This document shows positions 1 to 8,688 of a stretch of DNA of 64,000 nt, piece by piece. The stretch comes from Corynebacterium ciconiae DSM 44920 (GTDB lineage Bacteria > Actinomycetota > Actinomycetes > Mycobacteriales > Mycobacteriaceae), in NCBI RefSeq assembly GCF_030440575.1, contig NZ_CP047189.1:620001-684000 (forward strand), in the 5' to 3' direction. The notes beneath the pieces were generated by a model. The model worked only from the letters and a program-made list of their open reading frames with translations. It was not told the origin of the DNA and ran no database searches. How positions within the stretch are numbered: the stretch's first letter is position 1; each line of letters begins with the position of its first letter. Made by a program: the position numbers and the translations under genes.

Positions 1-135
1 GCAGAGAGTTCCTTGCTTAAGGGTTCACTGGAGAAAACGATCGGCGCTACGCAGATGTTCCCGCGGGTGTCCCCGCACGATGGGGCGGTGCGCGCAAGGC
101 GCAGGGGTAGCTGGCCAGACGGTGGAGCTTCTCGG

Positions 136-348
136 CTAGTTCGGCGTTCCAGTTCGCTCTGCCACCCAGGCCTTAACCACGGTGGAATCCCAAAGTGTGA
201 GGCCATGGAGTTTCGCTACGGGCTTCGGGGCGCGGCCTCTCGTGGCGTAGCTGGTAAAGGTGCCACGTGCCGTGCCCGAGTAGTCCGCACATTCCGACGC
301 GGTCCACAGCTCGTGTCCGCTCTCTTCATCAATGATTGTGGGGCGCAT
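136..348 (-). CDS. small helix-turn-helix DNA-binding protein
   Basis: About 70 residues. The segment LWTASECADYSG-TARGTFTSY resembles the winged-helix/HTH of small excisionase- or AlpA-like proteins, followed by a typical tail in which a WDSTVVKAW segment ends the domain. I chose the ATG at 346-348 because the reading frame upstream of it lacks domain-like sequence; no strong ribosome binding site is visible, so the start is uncertain. It lies divergently from the tRNA-Gly gene. An inverted repeat CGCAC-acg-GTGCG at 361-373, just upstream, could be an operator. DNA binding is inferred from sequence resemblance only; the target is unknown. Confidence 0.6.
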   Translation of the reverse strand: MRPTIIDEESGHELWTASECADYSGTARGTFTSYATRGRAPKPVAKLHGLTLWDSTVVKAWVAERTGTPN

Positions 349-446
349 ACTCACAGCATACGCACACGGTGCGCACAATGTCTGGTAGCTAAGATTGCTC
401 CATTTTGCTTTAAGGCGCCGTAATGCGATAGCATATCTCAGCACTG

Positions 447-518
447 GGGAACGTCGTATAGTGGCTAATACCTCAGCCTTCCAAGCTGAAGACGCGGGTT
501 CGATTCCCGTCGTTCCCT
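447..518 (+). tRNA. tRNA-Gly (anticodon UCC)
   Basis: The 7-bp acceptor stem GGGAACG/CGTTCCC closes the molecule. The anticodon arm is TCAGC-CTTCCAA-GCTGA with anticodon TCC. The T arm carries GGTTCGATTCC and the discriminator base is T, as is normal for bacterial glycine tRNAs. CCA is not encoded. A strong terminator follows directly. Confidence 0.95.
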
Positions 519-524
519 CTCATT

Positions 525-570
525 ACAACTCCCGCGGTATCACTCATCGATACCGCGGGAGTTGTGTTCT
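525..570 (+). terminator. terminator of the tRNA-Gly gene
   Basis: A perfect 17-bp inverted repeat (525-541 with 549-565) with a 7-base loop starts seven bases after the tRNA and runs into GTTCT. It is an obvious intrinsic terminator even though the T tract is short. Confidence 0.85.
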
Positions 571-657
571 ACGCGGGCCGCCAGCTGCGGGCGCGTCGCC
601 CGTGCCAGCGATAGCCGCCAGGGTTGTTCAGGTGCATAGTGAGTCGATATAGGTGGC

Positions 658-1452
658 CTAGCTCCACTCGACCGAATCGAGATCGATGCCCTGTTGAGTT
701 GCTTGGTGCTCCACGCATAGGCGCAGGAAAGGTGCGGCGCCTCGATAGTAGGAAGCGAAGCGCTCATCAGCCTCGTACATGCGGGTGAGCAATACCTGCT
801 TGGCTAAGGTGCACTCGTAGTAGTGGCCGATGAGTTCCGCATGGCGCTCGACCAGCGCTGCAGCCTCGGGTGAGCTCGGGCTCACCGCCGCTTCTGCTGC
901 GGCCACCAGATCCTTAACAAAGCTGTCCATGCTCTTTTTCATGTGCGCCCAGCCGGCCTCATCCATCTGCTCAGCGGCGTCTTGGCTAGCCGACCAGTCT
1001 GGCGTGTGGGACCAGCGCTGCTCCGCCTCATCGTGGTGGCGTTCCCACTCGTGCTTCCATGCTGCGGCGTCCTGCGCTAGGCGGGTAGTGGGATCAGATT
1101 GTGAGTGAGACATTGAGTCCTCCTCGGATAGGTAGTTCAGTAGGTTGTCCACCGCGCGCACTCGGGCACGCAGTTGGGCTGCATCGGCGGCGAGGTGGCG
1201 TCGTTGCGCGCGCAGAGAAGAACGTATCGCCGAGGGATCGTCCATGATGTCTGCCACCGCCTGCAATGACATGCCAGTGGAACGGAGGATCAGGACCGCC
1301 ATACCGCGTTGCACATCATCAAGGGTGTAGAGGCGATGATCGGCCCACGTGCGCTGGGTAGGGCACAGTAACCCAATATGGTCCCAATAGCGCAGCGTGC
1401 GCGTACTCACCCCCAGGATCTCGGCAACATCGCCGACTGTGAACTCATTCAT
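658..1452 (-). CDS. TipA-type MerR family transcriptional regulator
   Basis: 264 residues. Residues 1-75 form a MerR winged helix (FTVGDVAEILGVSTRTLRYWD, then a wing with DHRLYTLDDV). A coiled region to about 115 is followed by a TipAS-like antibiotic-recognition domain with the characteristic HxEWERHHDEAEQRW-type helix and a C-terminal RYMYEADERFASYY-like segment. In the family, TipAS binds thiopeptides or other drugs and activates transcription of efflux or self genes. The ATG at 1452 has AAAGGA nine bases upstream; a longer start at 1500 has no such site. No obvious target gene sits beside it, so the effector is unknown. Confidence 0.85.
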   Translation of the reverse strand: MNEFTVGDVAEILGVSTRTLRYWDHIGLLCPTQRTWADHRLYTLDDVQRGMAVLILRSTGMSLQAVADIMDDPSAIRSSLRAQRRHLAADAAQLRARVRAVDNLLNYLSEEDSMSHSQSDPTTRLAQDAAAWKHEWERHHDEAEQRWSHTPDWSASQDAAEQMDEAGWAHMKKSMDSFVKDLVAAAEAAVSPSSPEAAALVERHAELIGHYYECTLAKQVLLTRMYEADERFASYYRGAAPFLRLCVEHQATQQGIDLDSVEWS

Positions 1453-1548
1453 CTGCAGCTGTCCTTTCTCGATCAGTGCCACTGCACGCCGCTGATGCAA
1501 GCGCCACCCATCAGCATCGAGGTTGACGCGGCGTCACACGCAAGCAGA

Positions 1549-1562
1549 GGCTTATCGACGCC
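1549..1562 (-). repeat. dispersed 12-mer GCGTCGATAAGC, copy 1
   Basis: An exact copy read on the minus strand (GGCGTCGATAAGCC), between the oppA terminator and the TipA-type regulator, about 100 bases upstream of the latter. It is one of nine exact copies in the window. Confidence 0.85.
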
Positions 1563-1598
1563 ACGAACTTCCCCTAACGCGAATCTCACTTCATAAGA

Positions 1599-1631
1599 AA
1601 CAGCGCCGAGCAGCTGGTGCTCGGCGCTGTT
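1599..1631 (-). terminator. terminator of the opp operon
   Basis: A perfect 14-bp stem (AACAGCGCCGAGCA with its complement) with a 5-base loop lies 32 bases past the oppA stop. On the minus strand it is followed by TTTCTTAT, so it ends the minus-strand operon. Confidence 0.85.
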
Positions 1632-1662
1632 ATGAACAACGTAGGTTCAGTGACTGGTGGGA

Positions 1663-3348
1663 TTACTCCTCGACCCAGCCGATGTTCTCGATCGGCACGT
1701 CACCGAAGGCCATGGGGCCGTAGTTGGCCAGGCCGGTCTTCACGGCGGTCACACCGAGAGCGGTGTTCAGCGGGATGATGCCGTAGAGTGCGAGTGCTTC
1801 CTTCTCGAGCTCGTTGCCGCGCTCGATCTGCTCCTCGCGGGTCGGCAGCTGCTGCAGCTCAGTGATCTTCTCATCCAGCTCGGGGGTACCGGTGTTGGAA
1901 CGGTTCAGCTGAGAATCGGAGCGGTAGGTCTGGCCGAAGTAGGCCACACCGAAGGGATCGCCAGAGCTGAAGCCCATCGGGAAGATGTCGTAGTTCTTGC
2001 TCTGCAGAGTCTTGGAGAACTCAGAGCTCGGGCGGACGTCGATAGCGATATCGATGCCGATATCCTTCAGCATCTGCTGGGTTGCCTGAGCAGAGGACTT
2101 CACCAGATCGGACTCGCCAACCAGCACGTAGCGCAGCTTCAGCTTCTCGCCATCCTTCTCGCGGATGCCATCAGAGTCTTCTTTCCAGCCGGCTTCGTCC
2201 AGGATCTGCTTCGCCTCATCCGGGTGGTAGCCGGCGACAGACTCGAAGTTATCCTCGTAATCTTTCTGGAAGGGGTAGAAGATGAAGGAACCGGGGTTTT
2301 CCAGCTTCGCGGGCAGACCCTGGTACCAGATATTTGCGAGCTGCTCGCGGTCGAGACCCTTAGCGAAGGCCTCGCGCACCTTGATGTCCTTCAGGATGTC
2401 GGACTCACCGTTCAGCAAGAACAGGGTGTTCTTGGGGGCACGGCCCACGTAGATTTCGGTGTTGGGCAGATCCTTCACGGATGCGTAGTCCGAACGGGAG
2501 CCAGCGCCCACGGCGTCGATCTCACCATTCTTGAAGGCGTTGATGGCAGCCTGGGTCTCCATCTGGCGCATCACGCGCTTCTCCAGCTTCGGAGTGTCGC
2601 CCCACCACTTCTCGTTACGCACGAAGGTGGCATTGCCGTTTTGGAAGTCAACGTCTTCCACCTTGAAGGGGCCTGCTCCCCACTCGGGGTGCACTTCCTT
2701 CAGGTAAGAGTTGTAGTTGTCCGGGTTAGCGAGCTCGGGGTGCGCAATGAAGCCGAACAGACCCTGCCACCACGGATAGGCGCGCTCGAAGGTCACCACA
2801 GCTTCCTTGTCGTTCTCGCCCTTTTCCACAGACTCGATTTGCTCGTAGCCATCGCTGGAACTCGGGGTGAACGCCTCGTCCTTGCCGTTATTGATCTTCC
2901 AGGTGGTCTCCCACGCGCGCCAGTCGATGGGGGTGCCATCGTTGAAGGTGGCATCCTCGTTGATCTCGTAGGTGAGCTTGGTCTTGCCGTCCTCTTCCTC
3001 TTCCTTCACGTCGAGGATGTAGTTGGGATCGGCGGACCACTCGCCATCGGGAGAGTAGTGGGTGGTGATGGGGTTGTACCACGACCACACATTGCTGGTA
3101 TAGGTCGTGCCATCTGCGTGGAAGGGGTTTTGCTGTTCGGAAATCTCACCGATTGCAGTAGTGAGGGTTCCGCCATCCTTCAGGTTGTCGCGGTCTTGCT
3201 CATTGAAGTCGGCATCGGGAACGCCGGAGCCGTCCGCAGCGGAACCCGATCCGGAACCATTGGAGCTATCGTCACCACAGGCAGTGAGTGCCAGCGCGGA
3301 GACAGAGAGCACAGCCACCAACTTCTTGGTTGGAGTGTGTAGTTTCAT
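1663..3348 (-). CDS. oppA: oligopeptide ABC transporter substrate-binding lipoprotein
   Basis: 561 residues, SBP family 5. A lipoprotein signal peptide (KK, hydrophobic stretch, lipobox LTAC with the modified Cys near residue 24) anchors it to the outer face of the membrane. Beyond a Gly/Ser/Asp-rich linker comes the family pattern, including YEINEDATFNDGTPI, GAGPFKVE, the AINAFKNGEIDAV segment and YHPDEAKQILDEAGW. It captures peptides and delivers them to the permeases encoded just upstream. It is the last gene of the minus-strand operon. The ATG at 3348 has an AGAGAG sequence about 12 bases upstream; an ATG four codons earlier (3360) is possible. Confidence 0.9.
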   Translation of the reverse strand: MKLHTPTKKLVAVLSVSALALTACGDDSSNGSGSGSAADGSGVPDADFNEQDRDNLKDGGTLTTAIGEISEQQNPFHADGTTYTSNVWSWYNPITTHYSPDGEWSADPNYILDVKEEEEDGKTKLTYEINEDATFNDGTPIDWRAWETTWKINNGKDEAFTPSSSDGYEQIESVEKGENDKEAVVTFERAYPWWQGLFGFIAHPELANPDNYNSYLKEVHPEWGAGPFKVEDVDFQNGNATFVRNEKWWGDTPKLEKRVMRQMETQAAINAFKNGEIDAVGAGSRSDYASVKDLPNTEIYVGRAPKNTLFLLNGESDILKDIKVREAFAKGLDREQLANIWYQGLPAKLENPGSFIFYPFQKDYEDNFESVAGYHPDEAKQILDEAGWKEDSDGIREKDGEKLKLRYVLVGESDLVKSSAQATQQMLKDIGIDIAIDVRPSSEFSKTLQSKNYDIFPMGFSSGDPFGVAYFGQTYRSDSQLNRSNTGTPELDEKITELQQLPTREEQIERGNELEKEALALYGIIPLNTALGVTAVKTGLANYGPMAFGDVPIENIGWVEE

Positions 3349-3413
3349 GGTGTCACTCATCTCTCTTGAGGGAATGTGAACTAGGGCAGTATGAAATTAT
3401 GAGCATCCGAGCA

Positions 3414-5456
3414 CTACCGTATGTGGCATGACTGATAGTGATCGGCGCCGTTTACAGAACGCATATCGGGCACCTGCGATTCGCACACCGAACGCTGGGA
3501 TTCGTCGAGCTCCTCGTAGAGCGGGCAGCGGGTGCGGAATGGGCAGCCGCTGATCTTCTCCGTGGGGGAGGGCAGATGATCCTTCAGCAACGTCCGCTTC
3601 CGATTGCGCTGAGCAGTCGGATCCGGCAACGGAATAGCGGAGAGCAGCGCTTGGGTATACGGGTGGCGCGGGTTATCGAAGAGCTCATCGGTATCGCCCT
3701 TTTCCACAAACTCGCCCAGGTACATCACCGCGGCGCGATCGGAAATATGGCGAACCACAGACAGGTCGTGGGCCACAAAGAGATAGCTCACGCCGAGCCT
3801 GGCCTTGAGATCATCGAGGAGGTTGAGCATGCCGGCCTGGATGGACACATCCAGAGCGGAGACTGGCTCGTCCAACACGATGAGCTTGGGCTCTGCAGCC
3901 AAAGCACGGGCCAAGGAAATGCGCTGGCGCTGACCGCCAGAGAAGTGGCCGGGGAAGCGATCCACGTGAGTGGGATTGAGACCCACCAGCTTCATCAACT
4001 CGTAGATGCGCTCGTTCTTATCGCCCTTCCAATCCAAGGCGTCGAGCGGCTCACGAATGATATCGGCCACCGTCAGGCGCGGGTCCAGCGAGCCCATCGG
4101 ATCCTGGAACACAATTTGGATGTCCCGTCGCAGCAGGCGTCGTTCCTTGCGGCCTAGGGTGGATACATCCTTACCGCTAATCGTCACCTTGCTCGGTTCG
4201 CTGGGCTCGAGATCCATGATCTCTAGCAGGGTGGTGGTCTTACCCGAACCGGACTCGCCGACAATGGCGAAGCACTCGCCCTCGCGGATATTGAAGGAGA
4301 CATCCTTCACCGCGTGCACGTCGCCCACCTTGCGCTTGAGTACCGCGCCCTTGATAAGCGGGAAGGTCTTCTGGAGATTCTGAACGTCGAGCACCGTCTC
4401 GCGCTCGTCGCGCGGAATGTGAGCCAGCACGTTCTCCGCGATCTCGGGGGCGGGGAAAATCTCCTTGCCATCGATGGTGCGGTTGTCGATCTCCTCGCTG
4501 CGCACACACGCTGCATCGTGATTTACGCCAATGGAGCGCAGCTTCGGCTCGGTGGCCAAGCACTGCTCAGTGGCGATCGGGCAGCGGGGAGCGAAGGTGC
4601 ATTGATCGGGCAGATTGATCGCGATCGGCGGGTTGCCCTCGATCGAGGTGAGCGAGGAGGAATCACGCTTGGCCGCCGAAGGGATAGATCCCAGCAGGCC
4701 CACGGTATAGGGCATCTTCGGATTAGCGAAGAGCTCGTGCACAGGGGCATGCTCCACGGGGCGGCCCGCGTACATCACCATCACGTCATCGGCCATCTCG
4801 GCGACCACGCCCATATCGTGGGTGATCATGATGGTGGCCGCGTTGGTCTCCTGCTGCACCTTCTTGATCAACTCGAGAACCTGCGCCTGGATGGTCACGT
4901 CGAGCGCAGTGGTGGGCTCGTCGGCAATGAGCACCGAAGGGTTATTCGCAATAGCAATAGCGATCACCACGCGTTGGCGCATACCGCCGGAGAACTCGTG
5001 GGGAAAAGCCTTGGCGCGGCGCTTGGGATCGGGGATGCCCACGAGATCGAGCAGTTCCACGGCTCGATCCCAGGCCTTGGATTTAGAGATCTTCTGGTGG
5101 CACTGCAGGGCTTCAACGATCTGGGTGCCCACATCGAACACGGGGGTGAGTGCAGAAAGCGGATCCTGGAAGATCATGCCGATCTCCTTGCCGCGGATCT
5201 TCGACATCTCGGTATCGCTGAGGCCGAGAAGCTCGCGGTCGCCCAGCATGGCGGAGCCACTGATTTTGGCGTAGCTCGGCAGCAGGCCCATCACCGCAAG
5301 GGAGGAGACCGACTTACCCGAGCCGGACTCGCCCACAATGCCGAGGGTTTGACCGGGCTTGAGATCGAAGGACACGCCGCGCACGGCGTCCACGCTTCCC
5401 GCCTCGGAGGGGAAAGTGACGTGGAGGTCTTTGACTGAGAGGACTGGCGATGTCAT
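3414..5456 (-). CDS. oligopeptide ABC transporter, fused double ATPase (OppD-OppF type)
   Basis: 680 residues with two complete nucleotide-binding domains in one chain. Domain 1 has Walker A GESGSGKS near residue 40, signature FSGGMRQR and Walker B LIADEPTTALD. Domain 2 has GESGSGKT near residue 390, signature FSGGQRQR and LIVLDEPVSALD. Each ends in the oligopeptide-type C-terminal extension with clustered Cys (CTFAPRCPIATEQC; CPFRTRCPLYEELDESQRSVC), which in this family can bind an Fe-S cluster. It powers the OppB/OppC permease. Start at 5456 behind GGAAAGG; four bases separate it from oppC. Confidence 0.93.
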   Translation of the reverse strand: MTSPVLSVKDLHVTFPSEAGSVDAVRGVSFDLKPGQTLGIVGESGSGKSVSSLAVMGLLPSYAKISGSAMLGDRELLGLSDTEMSKIRGKEIGMIFQDPLSALTPVFDVGTQIVEALQCHQKISKSKAWDRAVELLDLVGIPDPKRRAKAFPHEFSGGMRQRVVIAIAIANNPSVLIADEPTTALDVTIQAQVLELIKKVQQETNAATIMITHDMGVVAEMADDVMVMYAGRPVEHAPVHELFANPKMPYTVGLLGSIPSAAKRDSSSLTSIEGNPPIAINLPDQCTFAPRCPIATEQCLATEPKLRSIGVNHDAACVRSEEIDNRTIDGKEIFPAPEIAENVLAHIPRDERETVLDVQNLQKTFPLIKGAVLKRKVGDVHAVKDVSFNIREGECFAIVGESGSGKTTTLLEIMDLEPSEPSKVTISGKDVSTLGRKERRLLRRDIQIVFQDPMGSLDPRLTVADIIREPLDALDWKGDKNERIYELMKLVGLNPTHVDRFPGHFSGGQRQRISLARALAAEPKLIVLDEPVSALDVSIQAGMLNLLDDLKARLGVSYLFVAHDLSVVRHISDRAAVMYLGEFVEKGDTDELFDNPRHPYTQALLSAIPLPDPTAQRNRKRTLLKDHLPSPTEKISGCPFRTRCPLYEELDESQRSVCESQVPDMRSVNGADHYQSCHIR

Positions 5457-5459
5457 AGG

Positions 5460-6500
5460 TTATGCCTTTCCTGCTGCGGCGGAGTTGGGATCGAGAGCGT
5501 CACGGAGGCCATCGGCAACGAAGGCCATCGACACGGTGAGGAGGGTGAGGACCGCGGCGGGGAAGTAGAACTCCCACGGAGAGACCTGCACGGAGGCGGC
5601 ACCGGTAGAGAGCAAGGTACCGAGTGAGACGTCGGGCATCTTCACACCGAGGCCCAAGAAGGACAGGCCAGTCTCACTCATCACTGCGCTGACCACACCA
5701 AGGGTGAGGTTGATAACCAGCAACGAACCAATATTAGGAACCAGGTGGCGGACCACGATGCGGCCATTGGATACACCCATGTAACGGGCGGCCTTAACGT
5801 ATTCGCGCTCGCGGACGGAGATCGTCATGGACCAGATCACGCGGGCTGGGAACATCCAGCCGAAGGCGATCAACACGACGATGAGGATCTTCCAGTCACC
5901 GCCCGAGCCGGAGACCAGCAGGGCCAAGATGAGGAAGGTGGGAACCACCAGAAGGAAGTGAATCAGACCCAAGATAGCCTTCTCGGGGCGGCCACCCAAC
6001 AGGGCGGCGGTTGTGCCGATCAGCGCCGACAGAATGGTGGTAGCGGTGGACACAATCACGGCGATCACGAGCGAGCGGCTGAGACCCTGGATCACCATGG
6101 CGTACATGTCATTGCCCGAAGCGCTGGTGCCGAACCAGTGATCAGAATTGGGGGCAACACCGAGCGCTGCGAAGTCAGAATAGTCGTAGCTGTATTTCGC
6201 GGTCAGCGGGCCGAAGATGGCAAATAGTACGAGGAGGAAGAACACAATCGTGCCCACGACTGCCATCTTGTTGCGCACGAAGCGTCGGGCGTAGAGCTTC
6301 ACGCGGGAGATTGGCTTGCCTCCGGCGAGGTGATCATGCTCGAGCTGGCTCTGAGCGTCGTGGATCTGATCCTCAGTCACCGAGGCGATAGCGCTCTGCG
6401 TCGAGGGAGAGCTTGCAGCGGTGAAATCGTTTGTGGGCAGGGCATTGGCGTTGACATCCTCGGAGTGGTCAGCACCCTTGTTTCGGAATTCTTTGCGCAT
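5460..6500 (-). CDS. oppC: oligopeptide ABC transporter permease (OppC type)
   Basis: 346 residues. A long cytoplasmic N-terminus (about 70 residues) precedes the first of six membrane helices (MAVVGTIVFFLLVLFAIFGP). The BPD-transporter EAA loop is present as YVKAARYMGVSNGRIVVRHLVPN, and the OppC-specific ETGLSFLGLGVKMPDVSLGTLL and DGLRDALDP motifs follow. It forms the membrane channel with OppB. Its start lies immediately after the oppB stop. Confidence 0.93.
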   Translation of the reverse strand: MRKEFRNKGADHSEDVNANALPTNDFTAASSPSTQSAIASVTEDQIHDAQSQLEHDHLAGGKPISRVKLYARRFVRNKMAVVGTIVFFLLVLFAIFGPLTAKYSYDYSDFAALGVAPNSDHWFGTSASGNDMYAMVIQGLSRSLVIAVIVSTATTILSALIGTTAALLGGRPEKAILGLIHFLLVVPTFLILALLVSGSGGDWKILIVVLIAFGWMFPARVIWSMTISVREREYVKAARYMGVSNGRIVVRHLVPNIGSLLVINLTLGVVSAVMSETGLSFLGLGVKMPDVSLGTLLSTGAASVQVSPWEFYFPAAVLTLLTVSMAFVADGLRDALDPNSAAAGKA

Positions 6501-6502
6501 TG

Positions 6503-7486
6503 TTAGTTCACCCGCACTCGAGGATCAAGAATGACAACTAGGATGTCGGAGAGAATCGCGCCGATGGCGGTCATGAGCGCTCCGAAGGCGGCCACAGCGA
6601 CAGTGCCGTGAATGTCGTTAGAGCTCAAAGTCTGAAGGAAGTACCGGCCCATGCCGTTCCACGCGAAGATGGTTTCAGTCATGATGGCGCCGGTGAAAAT
6701 GCCGGTGATGGAGAACGCCACGGAGGTAGCAACCGGAATAGCCGAGGTGCGCAGCGCGTGCCGGCGAATAGCTTGGTTGCGAGTCATGCCCTTGGCGCGG
6801 GCGGTACGCACATAATCGGCGTCGATATTATCCAGCAACATAGAGCGTTGCATGAAGTGGTAGCCCGCATAAGAAATGATCACCAACGAGATCGTGGGAA
6901 GGGCGAGGTGCTGAGCGGCGTCGATGGCCTTCGGGATGAATCCTTCTGTACCGATAGATGATGATCCCGTGACGTAGAAGATCGTCTTGCCGGCTTTTTG
7001 GTTGATCTTCACCGCAGCCCACACGAAGAAGATCGAGGCGACAACCACGTGGATGTTCATGGTGACGATCGAGAAGAACTGGAAGAACCGGTCGCCCGCC
7101 TTGTACTGGCGAGAAGCGGTAAACACACCGATGCTCACGCCGATGACCACGGACAAAATGGTGGCGAGGAGCAGGAGTCGGGCCGAGACCCAAATGCGGT
7201 AGGAGATCTCATCATTCACCGAGTCTCCGAGCGGGGATACACCCCAGTTCCAGTGGAACAAGATGTCCGACAGCCATGTCCACCAACGTTCCATTATGGG
7301 GTCTTTATCGTTGAGGTTCTTCGGAGAGAGGATGGCGTCGATCCTCTCCTCCGGAATGGCTGGGCGCCTGCCTGCGTAGTTCGACCTAGGGTCGAGGAAC
7401 GCGGAGGCCAAGAAGAACGTGATGTTGACCGCGACAAAGATCATCGCGAACCAACCGGCGATCTTCTTTAGTAGGTACTTCGCCAT
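6503..7486 (-). CDS. oppB: oligopeptide ABC transporter permease (OppB type)
   Basis: 327 residues, first gene of the operon. The N-terminal helix (KKIAGWFAMIFVAVNITFFLASAFLDP) is typical of OppB. The EAA loop reads YVRTARAKGMTRNQAIRRHALR, followed by FTGAIMTETIFAWNGMGRYFL and the C-terminal DPRVRVN. The ATG at 7486 is preceded by AAGGGA nine bases away; upstream in-frame ATGs would add about 26 non-conserved residues. Confidence 0.92.
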   Translation of the reverse strand: MAKYLLKKIAGWFAMIFVAVNITFFLASAFLDPRSNYAGRRPAIPEERIDAILSPKNLNDKDPIMERWWTWLSDILFHWNWGVSPLGDSVNDEISYRIWVSARLLLLATILSVVIGVSIGVFTASRQYKAGDRFFQFFSIVTMNIHVVVASIFFVWAAVKINQKAGKTIFYVTGSSSIGTEGFIPKAIDAAQHLALPTISLVIISYAGYHFMQRSMLLDNIDADYVRTARAKGMTRNQAIRRHALRTSAIPVATSVAFSITGIFTGAIMTETIFAWNGMGRYFLQTLSSNDIHGTVAVAAFGALMTAIGAILSDILVVILDPRVRVN

Positions 7487-7629
7487 GGGGTCGCATCCCT
7501 TCATTTTCGCTTCGGTACCGGTCTCGGGCAGCGTCGGGCCGCTGCATTGATGTCCTGGCGACATGGAATCCTGTCGATCGAAACCGGACTAAGGAAAATG
7601 CTAGACAGACTGTGACGCTACTTACGAAC

Positions 7630-7658
7630 ATATTAGCACAAAAGTGACCAGTGTCACA
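7630..7658 (-). promoter_or_regulatory. opp operon promoter with GlxR/CRP-type site
   Basis: On the minus strand a TAATAT -10 box (7630-7635) lies 17 bases from the expected -35 position. That position is covered by TGTGA-CACTGG-TCACT (7643-7658), which matches the corynebacterial GlxR consensus TGTGA-N6-TCACA at nine of ten fixed positions. Overlap with the -35 suggests cAMP-GlxR repression, but this is inference. Confidence 0.6.
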
Positions 7659-7659
7659 T

Positions 7660-8431
7660 TGGACGTCTGCTGAGAAAGTTCAGAGTGGAGGGGGTAAATG
7701 AATCGCACTAGTTGAGGGGTATGTTCTGAGGTAAAACTCGGCACTGTGGGGTGATGGTGCTGGATGTCTGACGCGATAGCTCGCCGCCCAAAAAAGGTCA
7801 CTGACGTGCGTCGTGGGTCTTCTCTTCTGTTGCAGCCGCGGCGGCGCTGGGATGAACATTAGGTAACGCTAAGGTGTGTGATTGTCGGCTTGAGATAGCG
7901 GTCCATGGGTGTAGCTTCAGGGGTGCTGCGCCCGCCCCTGTGGGGACGGTGGTCGTTGATCTCCCCAGAGTGGGTGTGAACCCGTGCCAAAATTCATGGG
8001 ATGTCGTTCTTTCTCTGTGAGACAGTCGCGATGCGCCGGGCTGCAGATGTCTTAATGAAATCTCAGGTACTTGGGGGTGCTTTCCGTCTCCGGCGGGAGG
8101 GTTAGCGGCGGCTGGGCAGTGTGTAGGGGAGTGTGTCCTCGGCGGCGATGAGTCGTGCAGCTATGAGTGGGGTGGCTCCGCAGGGAATGGAATGCCGACG
8201 CGGTGGGGGGATGGGCTCGGCGCTGCTCGCTCAGGCAGCGCTCGCATCCAGGCTTGAGCAGTAGTGGTGAAGTAGTGCTGTGCTGTCGTGTGTATATGGC
8301 CGGCGTGTGCAGGGATAAAAGCGTAACTAGCGGGATAAATGTGTGTAGGGGCACCCCATTGTGCGCCGGGTGTCGTTGGTACTTGTAGACTACGTAGCAG
8401 CTCGAGAGCATCGGGCTTGAAAAATGCACAA
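7660..8431. other. gene-poor stretch upstream of tRNA-Pro
   Basis: Between the opp promoter and the tRNA I see no convincing coding region. Frames here lack ribosome binding sites and family resemblance, and the minus-strand frames run through the tRNA gene. It contains G-rich runs and a hairpin-prone segment around 8217-8246 (GCGCTGC/GCAGCGC). It might encode a non-coding RNA, but nothing matches a family I know. Confidence 0.5.
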
Positions 8432-8505
8432 CGGGACGTGGCGCAGCTTGGTAGCGCACCTGCTTTGGGAGCAGGGGGTCGCAGGTTCAAATCCTGTCGT
8501 CCCGA
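8432..8505 (+). tRNA. tRNA-Pro (anticodon UGG)
   Basis: The acceptor stem CGGGACG/CGTCCCG, the anticodon arm CCTGC-TTTGGGA-GCAGG with anticodon TGG, and the T arm GCAGG-TTCAAAT-CCTGT are all well paired. The discriminator base is A. CCA is not encoded. An imperfect hairpin (8508-8541) follows. Confidence 0.95.
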
Positions 8506-8688
8506 CGAGGGATATCCCGCACGTGCAGTGCGAGATACCCGCGAATAGCGACAATGAGGGCTCGTAGGGGCAATACGCTTCGGTCGGTGGAGCACCAACG
8601 TGACACCGCGAGAGAGCGCGTCCGCTACGGGCCCTCTGACATAGCAGATCACCATCGTACGCAGTAAGAAAATTCAGGAGAGTGACTC

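Noticed and set aside
1657..3342. 561-codon open frame on the plus strand opposite oppA
   Set aside because: It is the antisense shadow of a GC-rich gene: its sequence is low-complexity Leu/Val/Gly/His and matches no family, while oppA on the other strand is clear.
8052..8655. Minus-strand frames across the tRNA-Pro region
   Set aside because: They run through the tRNA gene and have no plausible start or family.
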